Assembly (NCBI GenBank): GCA_016647705.1
Contig: CM028328.1
Location: 48,540,647-48,604,646 of the forward strand
Origin: Eucommia ulmoides
Taxonomy: Eukaryota > Streptophyta > Magnoliopsida > Garryales > Eucommiaceae
Direction: 5' to 3'
DNA length: 64,000 nt
The notes under the pieces are model-generated. The model worked only from the letters and a program-made list of their open reading frames with translations. It was not told the DNA's origin and did not search any database. Made by a program: the position numbers and the translations under genes. Positions 35,113-46,516 of the stretch are shown in pieces; the stretch's first letter is position 1, and each line of letters opens with the position of its first letter.

Positions 35113-37363
35113 CAAATAGCGCCTAAGATCAAAAGGGGTTTTATTTTCAGACCGATGTTTTAATATACATTATTATTTTCCTCACAAATATGCATACTAT
35201 GACTATCCATCATTAGTTTTAAGGTTTTGGAAACCTCCCAAGTAGAATCCTTTGTCCCATGTACCTGCACCACAAATTTACAAGTCCTTCAATAACGCTG
35301 TTCATTATTATCCTAATCCTAATACTAAAAAGAAAGGAAAAATTGCACCAATAGCCCCTCGTGTTTTAGGACACATGCATTTTCAATCCTTAATGTTCTA
35401 GTTTCCTCAAGTCTCCCAATTTTACCCTCTCTCTTCCCTATAATCTCCTCTCTCTTATTCCCATCTCCGCTCTCTACCACTCTCTCTCCTCTTACCTTCA
35501 CCACTTCGATTTCAGTTCTGCCCAACATGTAATTGCTTGATTTTGAAAAAAATGAAAAATATTAGGTCTTCATGTGTAATTTTTAATAACTTATAAGTTG
35601 CACCAAAAATCATAAATATATAAGTAGCCCCTTAATTTGCAGTTGTTCTCCCCATCACTTCTGGTTCTGGGGTTATGATTCCGGCTTGGAATGTGGAAGT
35701 TATGAGAGCCCATTCTCTACAGGTCATCTGGAGATCCAAACCCGAGACCGAATGATGACCCAAAAATCACCTTCTGCTACTTCCACCATCCCCAGAACCT
35801 GAAGATACCCATCCAAGTCGTTGAAACCACGTCTTTCTTCATGTTGAGGTTTCCTGGTATTCCGACCCCAGTCTTGATGGAGTTATTGACGGAAATTCCG
35901 GGAAAGTAAAGCAGAACTTTTGTTTGGTGAATAAAGTTGTCGATTGGGAGTAGAAGGTTTTGGGAGTGGGCGCATTGTGCGTGGTAGAGGTCTCCACGTT
36001 TGATCGCAGTCCCGGAGCTAATCCTCAAGGCATTGTGATGATGCTTGGAAGATAAGGTTATATAATGCAACAGTTTGTTCATTGGTTAATTTCAGTAACA
36101 ACCCCTATATTTTGCATCAATTAAAATTCAGTCCTTAATGTTTTATTTTAATTCCTTTTTATTTTAGTTTAGCCAGTCTGTTTTTCACGGTTTTACTCCA
36201 CAATATAGTACACCTCGGTCCCGGAGCTAATCCTCAAACCACTGTGATGATGCTCCAGGAAGGTAAGGTATATAATATAAGTTATTAAGTTCGGATTTTT
36301 ATCACCCATCTCCCTTTTTATTTTGCTGAAAATCACGAACCTCGTCTATCATCAGTTGTTTGTTAAATATAAGTCAACACCTTTGAGATAATTTTTTATA
36401 TAAATAGATACAAATACCTGTCTTTATATAAATAGATACAAATGCCTATCTCCTATTTATTTATTTTTTATATTCACTAACTCCCTGTTTAAAAAAAAAA
36501 TATATTACTAAATTTTTTAAAATTATTTTTACCCCCCTCCCCCTAGAGTTCTTTACATTAAAAATGAAAAGAAAAATTTACCTGACACGTGTGGATTTAC
36601 ACTTACTTACCAAAGACAAATTGGCTGAGGGCTGACCAGTTTTAGAAAAATTGGGCAGCCCCTAGCCTCTTTCTTTTTATCCTTTTTCCATTTTTTTAAA
36701 CAAGAAAATTGGCTCCAAAAAAACCGATTTTCGTTTAGGGGAGCATTGAGCCGATGCTCCATAGGTTGGCCTGCAGGAAGCAAATTCTCCCCCCCCCCCC
36801 CCCAATTCATTACATTCTTCTCCAAGTTCAGTTTTTTTTTTTTTTTTTTCAAATAATAATAATTTAAAAGAAATCATATAGACATTAGACAAATAATAAT
36901 TTTTCATTAGTGAATTTTGGTTTTTAAGAATTAGTATATTTGATCTTTAAAGTTATTTTTATTTAATATATTTCAATTAATAATGGTGTTAACAATTCAA
37001 TGACTAAATGTGTAATCTCTTATATTTCAAAGTTTACCTATACACCCACTTTAAATATAGAGTACTAAAGATATAATTATTTTATTTTAAAATAAATATG
37101 AAACAAGTCCATCTATGAAATCCAATTATTTTTATTTAGTTTAAATCTTATACTATATCTTACTTCAATAATATTTCAAATTAAAATTAAAATTGAAATT
37201 ACAACAAATGTCGCTCTTTGTGGCCCTTTTGTCCAATTTTTGTCTTTATTTTTTGGTATCACTACTAATATATTGTTTAATATATTAATTAATATTTATT
37301 TTTGAAGTTATATAAAAGATTATTTTTAAAAAATGGATTAAATTATTTTTTTATATTCAATAT
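35113..37363. other. Intergenic with a direct repeat; no gene recognised
   Basis: A direct repeat of about 60 bp with GTCCCGGAGCTAATCCTCAA occurs at about 36007-36068 and 36214-36278. 35640-36080 is of higher GC and has short open pieces on both strands that I cannot assign. There is a C-tract at 36789-36803 and a T-tract at about 36831-36849. 36850-37360 is very AT-rich with nothing recognisable. Confidence 0.4.
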
Positions 37364-37973
37364 TGATATGGGAGAAACTCTCGCCCACGACTAATAAAGA
37401 GTTTTGGTAGGTTGGATCGGGTTAATGATTTGACCCAAAAGTACTAACCCGGTGATCATTTTAGGTTGAACACACCAACCTACCAGGGAAAAGGCCGCAA
37501 CGACCGATACTTAAACAAAAACAGGCCTGGTAAGAAGGCCCAATAATAGGTAATTAGAACCCACAGTGAAAAGGCCAATAACAAGTTAGCTCATGATCTC
37601 CCATTCATGAGGAATATCGCAATTATCTAACTGTACATGAGCGAGATCTCTACCATATCCCTTGCAAATAGGAGAGGATTGCGGCCATATCCCATACAAA
37701 TATGAGAGGATCATGAAGAGGGTAACCTCACCAACAAACTGGCACAAAGTTGAGAAGTCTATATAAAGGGAAGTTGTCACTATATTATTTTACGATTGAT
37801 TCAAGTGCTTGAGCTTTTACCATAAACATATTAATTTATTCTCACACTGGAGGTTCTTTAGCCAACCACATCGGTGTCCCCCTTAGAACTAATCAGTTTT
37901 GTAGATTGAAGGAGAAGGTTGTGAAGGTTTTTAGCACGTGTTTAATCCTTTGCACGTGCTAGGGTTAGCAACA
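37364..37973 (+). mobile_element. LTR fragment with adjacent GGCGCCG-type primer site
   Basis: Ends GGGTTAGCAACA at 37973; TTGGCGCCGTTTA at 37978-37990 is a primer-binding site of the kind used by plant gypsy elements. A TATA box CTATATAAAGG lies at 37759-37769. Upstream, CCATATCCC followed by AAATAGGAGAGGAT is repeated twice (about 37651-37710). The left boundary is uncertain. Only about 200 bp follow the primer site before unrelated sequence, so this is an LTR with a stub of interior. Confidence 0.5.
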
Positions 37974-38177
37974 TCATTTGGCGCCGTTTATGAGTGAGTA
38001 GATTAGCTCACTCACAGAGCAGAACAGATTAACTCTCTTACTCACAGAGAGAGCAGATAAGCTTACTTCTTAAAAAACGAGCAGAGCAGATTAACTCACT
38101 GACATAACATTTAGTGTGTAAAAACTAATTGTGAATAAAAGTGAGCAGAGCAGATCAGCTCACTCACAAAATATTTT

Positions 38178-38399
38178 GGTCGTGTTTTGTAACTATTCTC
38201 ATTTCATCCCATCCCTAGATTTTTGGGATTTTTATTTGGGCATAGCGTTTGGTAAAATTGTTTCTCATCCTATCCCATCACATCCCAAAAACTAGAATTG
38301 ATTCCCAAAATTGTAAAGACTATGAAAAACAAAAAAAAATAAAAATAAATTGTTTCTCATAATTCTCATCTCATTCCCAAACCAAAAAAGGACACGACC
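38178..38399. mobile_element. Small inverted-repeat element
   Basis: About 222 bp with ends GGTCGTGT and ACACGACC. Interior CAAAAACTAGAATTGATTCCC resembles the interior of the PIF/Harbinger-like MITE at 48408. No convincing target duplication. Confidence 0.5.
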
Positions 38400-38717
38400 G
38401 GTATTTATTTAATTGTAAGTGAGATCCACATCTTCAACTTTTGTTAAGCTCCTTTTGCGGTTTTTTTTTGTTTGCTTCTTCTTCAATCAATCGTTCGTTT
38501 CGTTTGCTTCAATTTGTCGTCTTCGTCTGCTTCAATTCGTTGTCTTCGTCTTCTTCTACTTCAATCCGTCATTTTCGTCTGCTTCTTCTCCATCCTCCAT
38601 CGCCTTCATCATCGTCTTTGCCGTCCTCCTTTTCCATCATCTTTGTCGTCTTATCTATCCTCCATCGCCTTTGTTGTCCTCGAACCGCTGCTTGAGATGA
38701 AATCAAAGCGAAGACGA

Positions 38718-38850
38718 GGATTAGGGTTCGATTTCGTCTAAAAATAAGGACTTGATTTTGTCTCAAAATTAGGGTTCGATTTCGTCATTTTGGTTCAAAT
38801 TAGGGTTTGATTTCGTCATTTTGGTTTCGAATTAGGGTTTGATTTTGGGT
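38718..38850. repeat. 31-32-bp tandem repeat
   Basis: Three to four copies of ATTAGGGTTTGATTTCGTCA with a TTTTGGTT extension, just left of LTR C. The preceding 38440-38700 is TTCGTCTGCTTC-rich low-complexity sequence. Confidence 0.75.
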
Positions 38851-38889
38851 TCAATTTCTTGATGGTTTCTTCATTTTGGTTTAGGTTAT

Positions 38890-40267
38890 TGGTAGCAGAA
38901 TATTACGTCGCTACTTTCACCGCAAGTGTACAAGTCAAGTTTTATAGAATAGTGAATGAGAAGGGTTGTCGTATCCATAGCGATAGAATTAAATTGTCGC
39001 TAAGTACTGCAATTATCATAATCGAATTTTATTTAAGCGATAAAAATAGGATTTTTGTTTTTATAATAAACTAAACTAAAATACTAATTAATTTAATTAC
39101 AATACTAATATGACGTTTAAGGGGGTATATTGTCTAGAGATTAACTTCTTTCACTTAAACGTATTCGTTTCAATCTAGTTTATATTAACGACATTCAAAT
39201 CTATTTAACAATTTAGGTATAAAAAACTCACTCACTATCTCTCCCAAGTATAAAATGAATGAATATGCGACTTCGCGTCAATGCCGAAGTCCCCCTCTAG
39301 CGTCTATACAACACTTGGTCACATGAATCTCACCCCAACCCCATGGATTGCACATTTTCTAATACCCTCCTAGGTCATTAGATCGTCGCATTGTGTTTAA
39401 ACCATAGTCCAAATCTGGAGTTATCTCTCCCGAATGTCAAACTCTGTATTCTCAATATATTATAACAAACATATAAAAGTGGAAGAACGATAAATATAAT
39501 TGAATACAATTGAACAATCGTTAACAAAATATCAATTTATTCAAAACACGTTTTTATAAACAAATCGCTTCCTAGACAATATATGTTTAATTATACATGG
39601 TCATAACCAAATATACAACAACAAATAAGCTAAACATGATCAAATACCAAAAATGGTTCATGAAATAAAGAGAAACAAAAGAGAAAAGCTGTTATATGAA
39701 GAATGGACGGATCCACGTTCACTAAAATTGCTCCGATCATGTTCCCTCTTCTTGGAATTGTGTTCTCTCCCCTTGGCATAGTCTTGGAGCTCTCAAGAAC
39801 ACCCCAAAAACGTAGGTGTTATGTTGGGAAGAAGAGGATTACATAAGGGATCCAAAATATCAAACAAATATCCCAAAATATCAAAGACAGTTGGAGCTAG
39901 ACCACCGCTGTAGCGGTGGAGAGTCAGTGGCTTCCTGCCGGATGACCACTGTAGCGGTGTGAAACACCGCTACAATGGTGAAGTTCACCGCTGCAACGGT
40001 GGTCAAACAGTGGTCTTTCTGTTTGATTGACTGCTGCAACGGTGGGCCTACAATCCTGAACTTGGCCTTTTTGCTTGTTTTCCACTGTTCTTCAATCGAC
40101 ATTCTACCGATTTGCTCGATTATAGACCGTTTTCATCCCTTTTCGTCCTAAATACCTGATTTACAAACAAAAAAATAAAAACGTGTTAAAACATATTAAA
40201 ACACTATAATAATACTCGAAAACTACTAAAACCGGTTTGAGAATAAATAGATAAATTTCACATATCA
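38890..40267 (-). repeat. LTR C: 3' LTR of the gypsy element
   Basis: In minus orientation it starts TGATATGTGAAATTT right after the PPT and ends TGCTACCA. It is homologous to LTRs A and B along most of its length, including the AAGTCGCGTATTC region. The outer flank gives no duplication because the partner LTR is lost. Confidence 0.85.
39895..40055. repeat. CACCGCTGTAGCGGTG word array in LTR C
   Basis: About five variants of CCACCGCTGTAGCGGTGG, at the same distance from the LTR start as the CGCCTAGGCG arrays of LTRs A and B but with a different word. Confidence 0.8.
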
Positions 40268-40270
40268 AAT

Positions 40271-40282
40271 ACCCCCAAACTA
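40271..40282 (-). promoter_or_regulatory. Polypurine tract of the gypsy element
   Basis: The minus strand reads AGTTTGGGGGTA directly before the LTR. A second copy of this motif, AAGTTTGGGGGTG, lies at about 41757-41770 inside the element. Confidence 0.75.
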
Positions 40283-42741
40283 GAAAAACACTCACACTAA
40301 AATAAAAAACACAATGAAATAATTAACATAAAAACTAAACACGAATAAAAACACAAACTACCTAAACATAACGACATGCGAGTTTTGAAATTCAACTATA
40401 CCGACCAAAATATTTTCCCTCAACAGCCTCCAATTATATCGAGTTCAGGAGTAAAACGCACCATGTGGTGTTTTAGAATTTCAACATTTGATAATGGTAA
40501 ATGACATTTTAGATATTGCTCAAGTGAATGTGCGAAAACTCAATTATACAACCATACAATTACCGGATTGGATTATCTACCAATAAAGTTCATGACTTAA
40601 AACCGATAAAGGATTAGGATATCCATATACTTGACGGAGTTCTACTCTCCACTAATGTAGGCTTGAAAATTCAAAAAGATCAATAGCGCTTGGTTCGGTT
40701 TTAGGAAAATAGCCAAGGGTATATCAAGAATATAAAATAGGTTAATGTCATTAACTCAACGATACCCAAGGCACAACCCTCAACATACAATTAAGAACTC
40801 CGTACTCACTTGTAAAAAAAAAAAAAACTATAATAGGACTATAGTTACATATGCTTGTGTTTTTTTGTTTTTTTTTAAAAACAAATTCGAAACAACCCTC
40901 AACATACATTTAAGAACTCTATACTCACTTGTCAAAAGAAACTATAACAAAACTATATTTACATATGTGTGTTTTTTTGTTTTTTTTTTCAACAAACCAC
41001 ACCCCAAACTTATTCGATTTTTACAATATCATGTGTGGTTAAAAACGAAAGAAAAATGACAAGTGAGTATTCGAATACCGAACCAATAAAAAATTCACCT
41101 AAAATCCAACCGCTCACTTAAAGTAGCATAAACGAATGCTAACTTGATTCCACTCAAATTGTACCTTCGGTTTAGCGACTTAGGTTTGGAAAAAAATTTA
41201 TTGTCCAGGGTATTTGTTACGTGTTCAGAATTGAAACGACTTATAGGTTTCAACAAGGTAACGAGGGATAAACATATTACAAGGTAAGCTTCAAAGGCTC
41301 AAACGACAAAATGAATGCCTAAATCATGTCTCCCAGACTACCTCGCTTAGGATTTCGCCTCAAGTTTCCCCCAATCAGGTTCTAGAATCCCTTAAATTGT
41401 CATGAGTTTGGCTAATGAAAAATCGGCCTCAAATCAATTGGATAACTATACATTGACTCTACATGCTCGTGCAAATTAGGATCCACAATAATTTTACCAA
41501 AACGACATGTCAAGCACACATAACACACATGAATGGGCATTACATTTGACCTCGAAAAACAACTAGGGGATAATTTTATTATCGGGTAATGGTCCAGATG
41601 AACAAAAATACTCAACACACAAAAACAACAACTAACACAAACATACGACACAAACAAACAAACATACTACACAAACAAACAAACATACATACATGAAAAC
41701 AATTTAACTTAACTACACAACTAACAATAAGAAAACATATTAACATACTACACATCACCCCCAAACTTAAAACGGACAGTGTCCATAATGTCCCAACATC
41801 AAACTCAACAAATAATATGCATTATAGTGACAAAGGGGGTTTTGAACACGGACTTGGGAGGCGAGACAATCTCGTCTCCGAATGAAGTCAGCGGTGATGG
41901 ATTAATTTATTTGAGACCTTGAGTTTCCTCCCAAAAAGTGTTTGGTTTATTGTCCTCGGCCTGACACAGAGAACGACTCTTCAAAGAGCGGCTTCCGCCC
42001 ATAATATGTGTCATACAACACAGCGTATGGGTCTTCGTTCATAACGCCCTCAAGCTTGACGAGATTTGACATTATTTGGCTCGTGCTCCCAAAGAAACAT
42101 TTAGTATTGAAACCAAATGTAAAAGAGGTGAACAAATCAGCTTATCTAAGAAACATTTGGTATTGAAACTAAGTGTAAATGAGTTGAGCAGATAAGCTTG
42201 CTCGTAGAAACATTTAGCACTAAAACTAAGTATAACTGAGCTGAGTGTAAACAATACAGACTTATTAATCACCAAATAAGCTCATACAATGACTCCATCA
42301 AATATGAGATGCTCGTCTTCAAAACATTACTTATTCAGTCAAAGTTAAAATCCAGTCACACGTTCAAGTCTACACTAACTCCATGGTAAGTATTGATAAG
42401 TTCAAGACTAGAAAAGAACAATATCTTGAGAAGGATGTTATAGAACAAGACGAAAGAAAAATTCTCATTGGAAGAATTCATGTGATGGTAAAATCTGATT
42501 TATCTTGATTTAGTGGCTTTGCATACTGTGAATACAAGTTCGTGTTCAAACATCTTGTTTATTCTAGTCAAAAGTCTATGTTGGTTTATAACTAGCTTCT
42601 TATACTACCAAGTTATGAAGGAGGGCAGATAGAAAAAAAAAAAACGAATAACACAACAGTAACACAAACATAAATAAACACTAGAATAGATACTAGGACC
42701 CACATTTTTGTATTAATAAAAGAAAGATGGGGCACATAAAA

Positions 42742-42776
<35 letters not shown>

Positions 42777-42890
42777 AGAAGACTGTTCATAATATAAAAA
42801 AAGAAGAAAAAGAACATAAAACTGTTCACTAAAAAAAAATAAAAAAATAAGAATTCTTAAACTTCTTCTAGGAAATCGGGGCTGAGTTAG
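40283..42890 (-). other. Gypsy 3' non-coding region
   Basis: No protein domain recognised. It holds the internal PPT-like motif near 41757-41770, a short region with duplicated AAGAACTC-ACTCACTTGT blocks (about 40790-40940), a threefold repeat at 42090-42245 and an A-tract at about 42748-42775. Such long 3' regions are common in Athila/Tat elements. Confidence 0.5.
42090..42245. repeat. Threefold ~57-bp tandem repeat
   Basis: Three units share GAAACATTTAG with TATTGAAACTAA and GAGCAGATAAGCTT-like segments. Related words recur at about 38010-38165 beside the LTR fragment at 37364. Confidence 0.65.
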
Positions 42891-42895
42891 TGGCA

Positions 42896-43380
42896 TTAAT
42901 TCGACCAAGGAGAACGAAGGAGACCTAGCCCTTCAATATCTGAGTTGGAATGGTAGAAGTCATGCTCTTCGTACCGGTTAGTCTTGCGGACCAACTCTCG
43001 GATCTTTGCCTTCTCCTCCTCGTTCTTCTCTTAGAGCTTATTTCGTTTCTCTTTCATCTGATTGACATACTCCTTATGGAAATGCATGTGACCAGACAGC
43101 TCACGAACCTCCCTCTCTGACCTCTTCAATTGGTCCCTGAGTTCTTAGAGCTACGAGATGGCACGGAAGTGAGCAGTCTCTATGGCGTAGAAGACGGTGC
43201 AATCATCCTCAAGGGCTCTGAGACGATGATGCAAGAGGGTCTTTGCCATTGTCATTAAGACGCGAAAGTTCTTACCCAGCTCAATCTTCTATTGCCTCTC
43301 ATTTTGTATGGCCTCAAAGTAGGAGGATGGGAACGGCGATGATATTGTTGGAAGGAGAAATGGATGAGAGAGAGAAAGAA
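42896..43380 (-). pseudogene. Coiled-coil ORF downstream of gypsy pol
   Basis: One minus-strand frame runs about 160 codons with only three internal stops and ends at 42896. It contains MAKTLLHHRLRALEDD, ELRDQLKRSEREVREL, FHKEYVNQMKEKRN and EEEKAKIRELVRKTNRY, strongly heptad-like and charged. A good start is not visible. Its place between pol and the 3' LTR suggests an accessory ORF of the element. Function is unknown and I do not recognise a named family. Confidence 0.55.
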
Positions 43381-43633
43381 GAAAAGACTTTGTGGAAATC
43401 CAAACAGAGAAGTATAAAGCGGGTGTGAAACCTCATGCATGGTTTTGCTTTAAATAGTCAAACCAATTAAGAGAAAAGTAAGAAAGAAGTGTAAACGAAT
43501 TGTAAAAATATGCATTTATTACTAAGTGACGTGCGTTAACGGGAGACGTACTGTAATCATGATAGTATATTTCCAATACTAATTGGCGGCTACTGTTTAA
43601 ACATGTCATAATTACAAAAATGTATCATCATTA

Positions 43634-43634
<1 letters not shown>

Positions 43635-43673
<39 letters not shown>

Positions 43674-43710
43674 AAAAAAAAAAAAAAACAAAAAAAAAAA
43701 ACAAACAAAA
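43635..43710. repeat. A-tract
   Basis: About 38 consecutive A followed by A-runs broken by single C, lying between the coiled-coil ORF and the pol tail. Confidence 0.9.
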
Positions 43711-43780
43711 ATTACAAGTATTAAAAATTGAAAAGACAATAGTCAAATCAGGGTATGGCACTCTCGTCTGCGACGTCTGG

Positions 43781-44580
43781 TTAGCCAAAGATCTGAAGAC
43801 TAGCAAGAGCAAGGGCAGCATCACTAGGCAAAACTTGGACTTGATTATTATCTGTTGGTTGATCTGAGGACTGCAGCGTTGGAGAAAGAACTAGATCAGA
43901 GATAAGTTGGCCAAAAGAGCTTGGATCTGAGCTGGTTGTAGACACCTTAGTCGCTAATGTGAAGATTTCTAAAAGAGGCACTTCACTTTTGACAATGTCT
44001 GCGAACCACGGAAGTTTTGCCTCAATGTTGAAGAGTTGCTCATCCGAGAAAACTTCTGTAATACATAAGTCATCACCGATATCTTCTAGCTCTGGTCGTG
44101 AAAGATGATCTGCAACAACGTTCTCACTTCCGTTCTTGTTGTGAATCTCTACGTCAAACTCTTGAGAATCCACTGAATCAAACAAGGTTTTGCATCCTTG
44201 TTAGCAAGCAAGTATTGGATGGCTGCGTGGTTCGTATTGATGATCACCTCGGATCCGATAATGTACGATCGAAACTTGTAACAAGCAAAGACCACTGCCA
44301 ACACTTTTTTCTCTATAGTGATGTAATTCTCCTGTGCATAATTCAGAGTTTTTCTTGCATAGTAAATGGACCGAAAGATTTTCTCCTTCTATTGGCCCAA
44401 AATTGGTCCAACTGTATAGTCATTGGTATCACACATAATCTCAAACGGTTCATTCCAATCAGGTGCGACCATTATAGGAGTCGAAATTAATTTTTCCTTC
44501 ATCGCATTAAACACCTTCAAACCAGGATCATCAAAATCGAATGGAGCGGATTTTTCAAGTAAATTGCACAACGGCCTCAC
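43781..44580 (-). pseudogene. Gypsy RNase H remnant fused to an unrelated tail
   Basis: 44580-44389 has FDFDDPGLKVFNAMK and IMCDTNDYTVGPILGQ, the start of gypsy RNase H (usual Asp-Ala-Ser is Asp-Thr-Asn). 44185-43781 has VVADHLSRPE and LPWFADIVKS, which normally leads into integrase. Here the frame instead continues with a Ser/Gln-rich stretch and stops at ASLQIFG. No HHCC or DDE integrase region follows, so integrase is deleted and a downstream segment is joined. Confidence 0.75.
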
Positions 44581-44599
44581 GATCTTTGAGAAATCCTTG

Positions 44600-45250
44600 A
44601 TAAATATCCGGTAGAAGCCGTCGTGGCCTAGAAAACTCTGTACCCCCCTTTACATTGATCAGTAGAGGAAGTTTCTTAATTGTCTCAATCTTCGCTCAAT
44701 CCACCTCAAGTCCTTTGGAAGAAACCTGATGACCTAAGACGATGCCCTCCTTGACCATAAAGTGACATTTCTCCCAATTGAGAATAAGATTATTCTCCTC
44801 ACATCGCTTTAACACAAGTGATAGATTGTGGAGGCAATGATAAAAAAATGAACCAAAAATTGAGAAATCGTCCTAAATACCTCCATAATATCTTTCACCA
44901 TATCTGAGAAGATCGCTATCATACACTGTTGAAAAGTCGCTGGAGCATTTCATAGTCCAAAAGGCATACGACGGTACACAAAAGTACCATACGAGCAAGT
45001 GAACGTAGTCTTTTCTTGATCCTCCGGTGCAATGACTATTTGATTATAGCCTGAATACCCGTCAAGAAAACAACAGTAGTCATAACCGGCTAACCAGTCC
45101 AACATTTGATCGATGAACGGAAGGGGAAAATGATATTTCCTTGTGGCCTTATTCAACTTCCGATAATCAATACACACTCTTTATCCCGTGACAGTCCTTA
45201 TGGGAATAAGATCATTATTCTCGTTTTTCACCACGGTTGTGCCACCTTTC
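44600..45250 (-). pseudogene. Gypsy reverse transcriptase remnant
   Basis: 45177-44950 reads CIDYRKLNKATRKYHFPLPF, FLDGYSGYNQI and YRRMPFGL, diagnostic of Athila/Tat-type gypsy RT. A stop follows MPFGL. In the next segment the active-site box FMDDF is destroyed by loss of one T near 44868, reading VFRTISQF. The C-terminal part continues with shifts to about 44600. Confidence 0.85.
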
Positions 45251-45835
45251 TTTGGTACTACTTGCATGAGACTTACCTACGTACTGTCCAATATTACATA
45301 AATTATCCTGGAATTCAACAATTTGAGAACTTCGGCTCAAGCAACTTCCTTCATTGCCGGGTTAAGCCTTATTTGATGTTCAATTGAGGGTTCATAGGAG
45401 TCCTCCGTAAGAATTTTGTGCACACAAATGGTTGGGCTTATCCCCTTTATGTCGAAAATAGACCTAGCAAAAGCGAATTTGTGCTTCTTTAAAACAAGGA
45501 GCAACTTCTCTTCCTCTTCTTGACTCAAGGATGAGAAAATAATCACCGGATTGGTAGAGTTTTTTCCCAAAAATGCATACCGAAGGTACTCTAGTAATTT
45601 CTTGAGAACCAACCCACCGTGAGGTGAATTTGAGGAGTTGAGTGAACTCTCATTTCCCTCAAGTGTCTCCACTTGAGCCGAATTGACCGTGTCACTAGGT
45701 AAAACTTCGAGAGATAAAACACAGTCCACTATACCTTCTTCTTTGGTAGACCTATTCTCACCAAAATCCACCATAGATATGGATTTTGTCAGACTATACT
45801 CCAACGGATCTTGGTTCACAATCTCTTGAAAGAAC
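45251..45835 (-). pseudogene. Gypsy protease-RT linker
   Basis: The open frame 45819-45337 matches the segment between protease and RT: LKKLLEYLRYAFLG, ISSLSQEEEEKLLLVLKKHK and IKGISPTICVHKI. It ends at HQIRLNPAMKEVA, where the RT proper begins in another frame. Confidence 0.75.
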
Positions 45836-45874
45836 TCTTTAACACGTGTCCACCACCTCCACCCGATTACACGT

Positions 45875-46417
45875 CTAGCTTTTTTCTAGAAACTTCATGA
45901 TGTTGAAGATGTTGAAATTCACTTTATCTTCGTTGACCCTTAAGGTTAGATTCCCATTATTCACATCGATTAACATCTTTCCGGTTATGAGAAAAGGCCT
46001 CCCAAGAATGATGGGAATTTCTCGGGCTTCTTCCGTGTCCAATACAACAAAATCGACTGGAAAAATAAATTTATCTACCTTCACTAGCACATATTCAATA
46101 ATGCCCTCTGGATAGGTCACAAAGCGATTTGCCATTTGTAGAGAAATAGTAGTGGGCTTTACTTCTCCAAGCTCCAACTTCTGAAAAACCAATGACGGCA
46201 TAAGATTGATACTCACTCCAAGGTCGCAAAGTGTCTTCTCAAAATGAGAACTTCCAATAATACATGGGATGGTGAAGCCTCCGGGATTTTTCAGTTTTTC
46301 TGGTAATTTTCGTTGAAGAATCGCACTACGTTCTTCCTTGAGCAATACGGTTTCGTATTCCTCCAACTTCTTTTTCTTTGCCATGATGTCTTTCAAGAAT
46401 TTCCCATAATTGGGCAT
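45875..46417 (-). pseudogene. Gypsy protease region
   Basis: A 180-codon open frame covering FLKDIMAKKKKLEEYE, then IIGSSHFEKTLCDLGVSINLMP with the aspartic-protease DLG box, LQMANRFVTYPEGIIE and IPIILGRPFLITG. It is the best preserved part of the element and might fold. It is part of a gag-pol frame that is broken on both sides. Confidence 0.85.
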
Positions 46418-46516
46418 TTGCTCAAATGCATCCGCGAAATGAAGGGTGATGTGGATTTTCTTGAAGATCTTAAGAAACTTAGCAAATTGGCTATCCAGCT
46501 TCTTACTTTGAAATCG

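Noticed and set aside
35777-36082. 101-codon minus-strand open frame
   Set aside because: No recognisable domain, alternative open pieces exist on the other strand, and it overlaps a direct repeat.
38419-38741. Overlapping Ser/Phe-rich open frames in all plus frames
   Set aside because: Produced by a TTCGTCTGCTTC-type low-complexity repeat; openness in three frames at once argues against coding.
38890-40267. LTR C as a third solo LTR
   Set aside because: It is preceded by a polypurine tract and gypsy internal sequence on its inner side, so it is the 3' LTR of that element.
44098-44490. 130-codon plus-strand open frame
   Set aside because: Antisense to the gypsy RNase H region, which is clearly coded on the minus strand.
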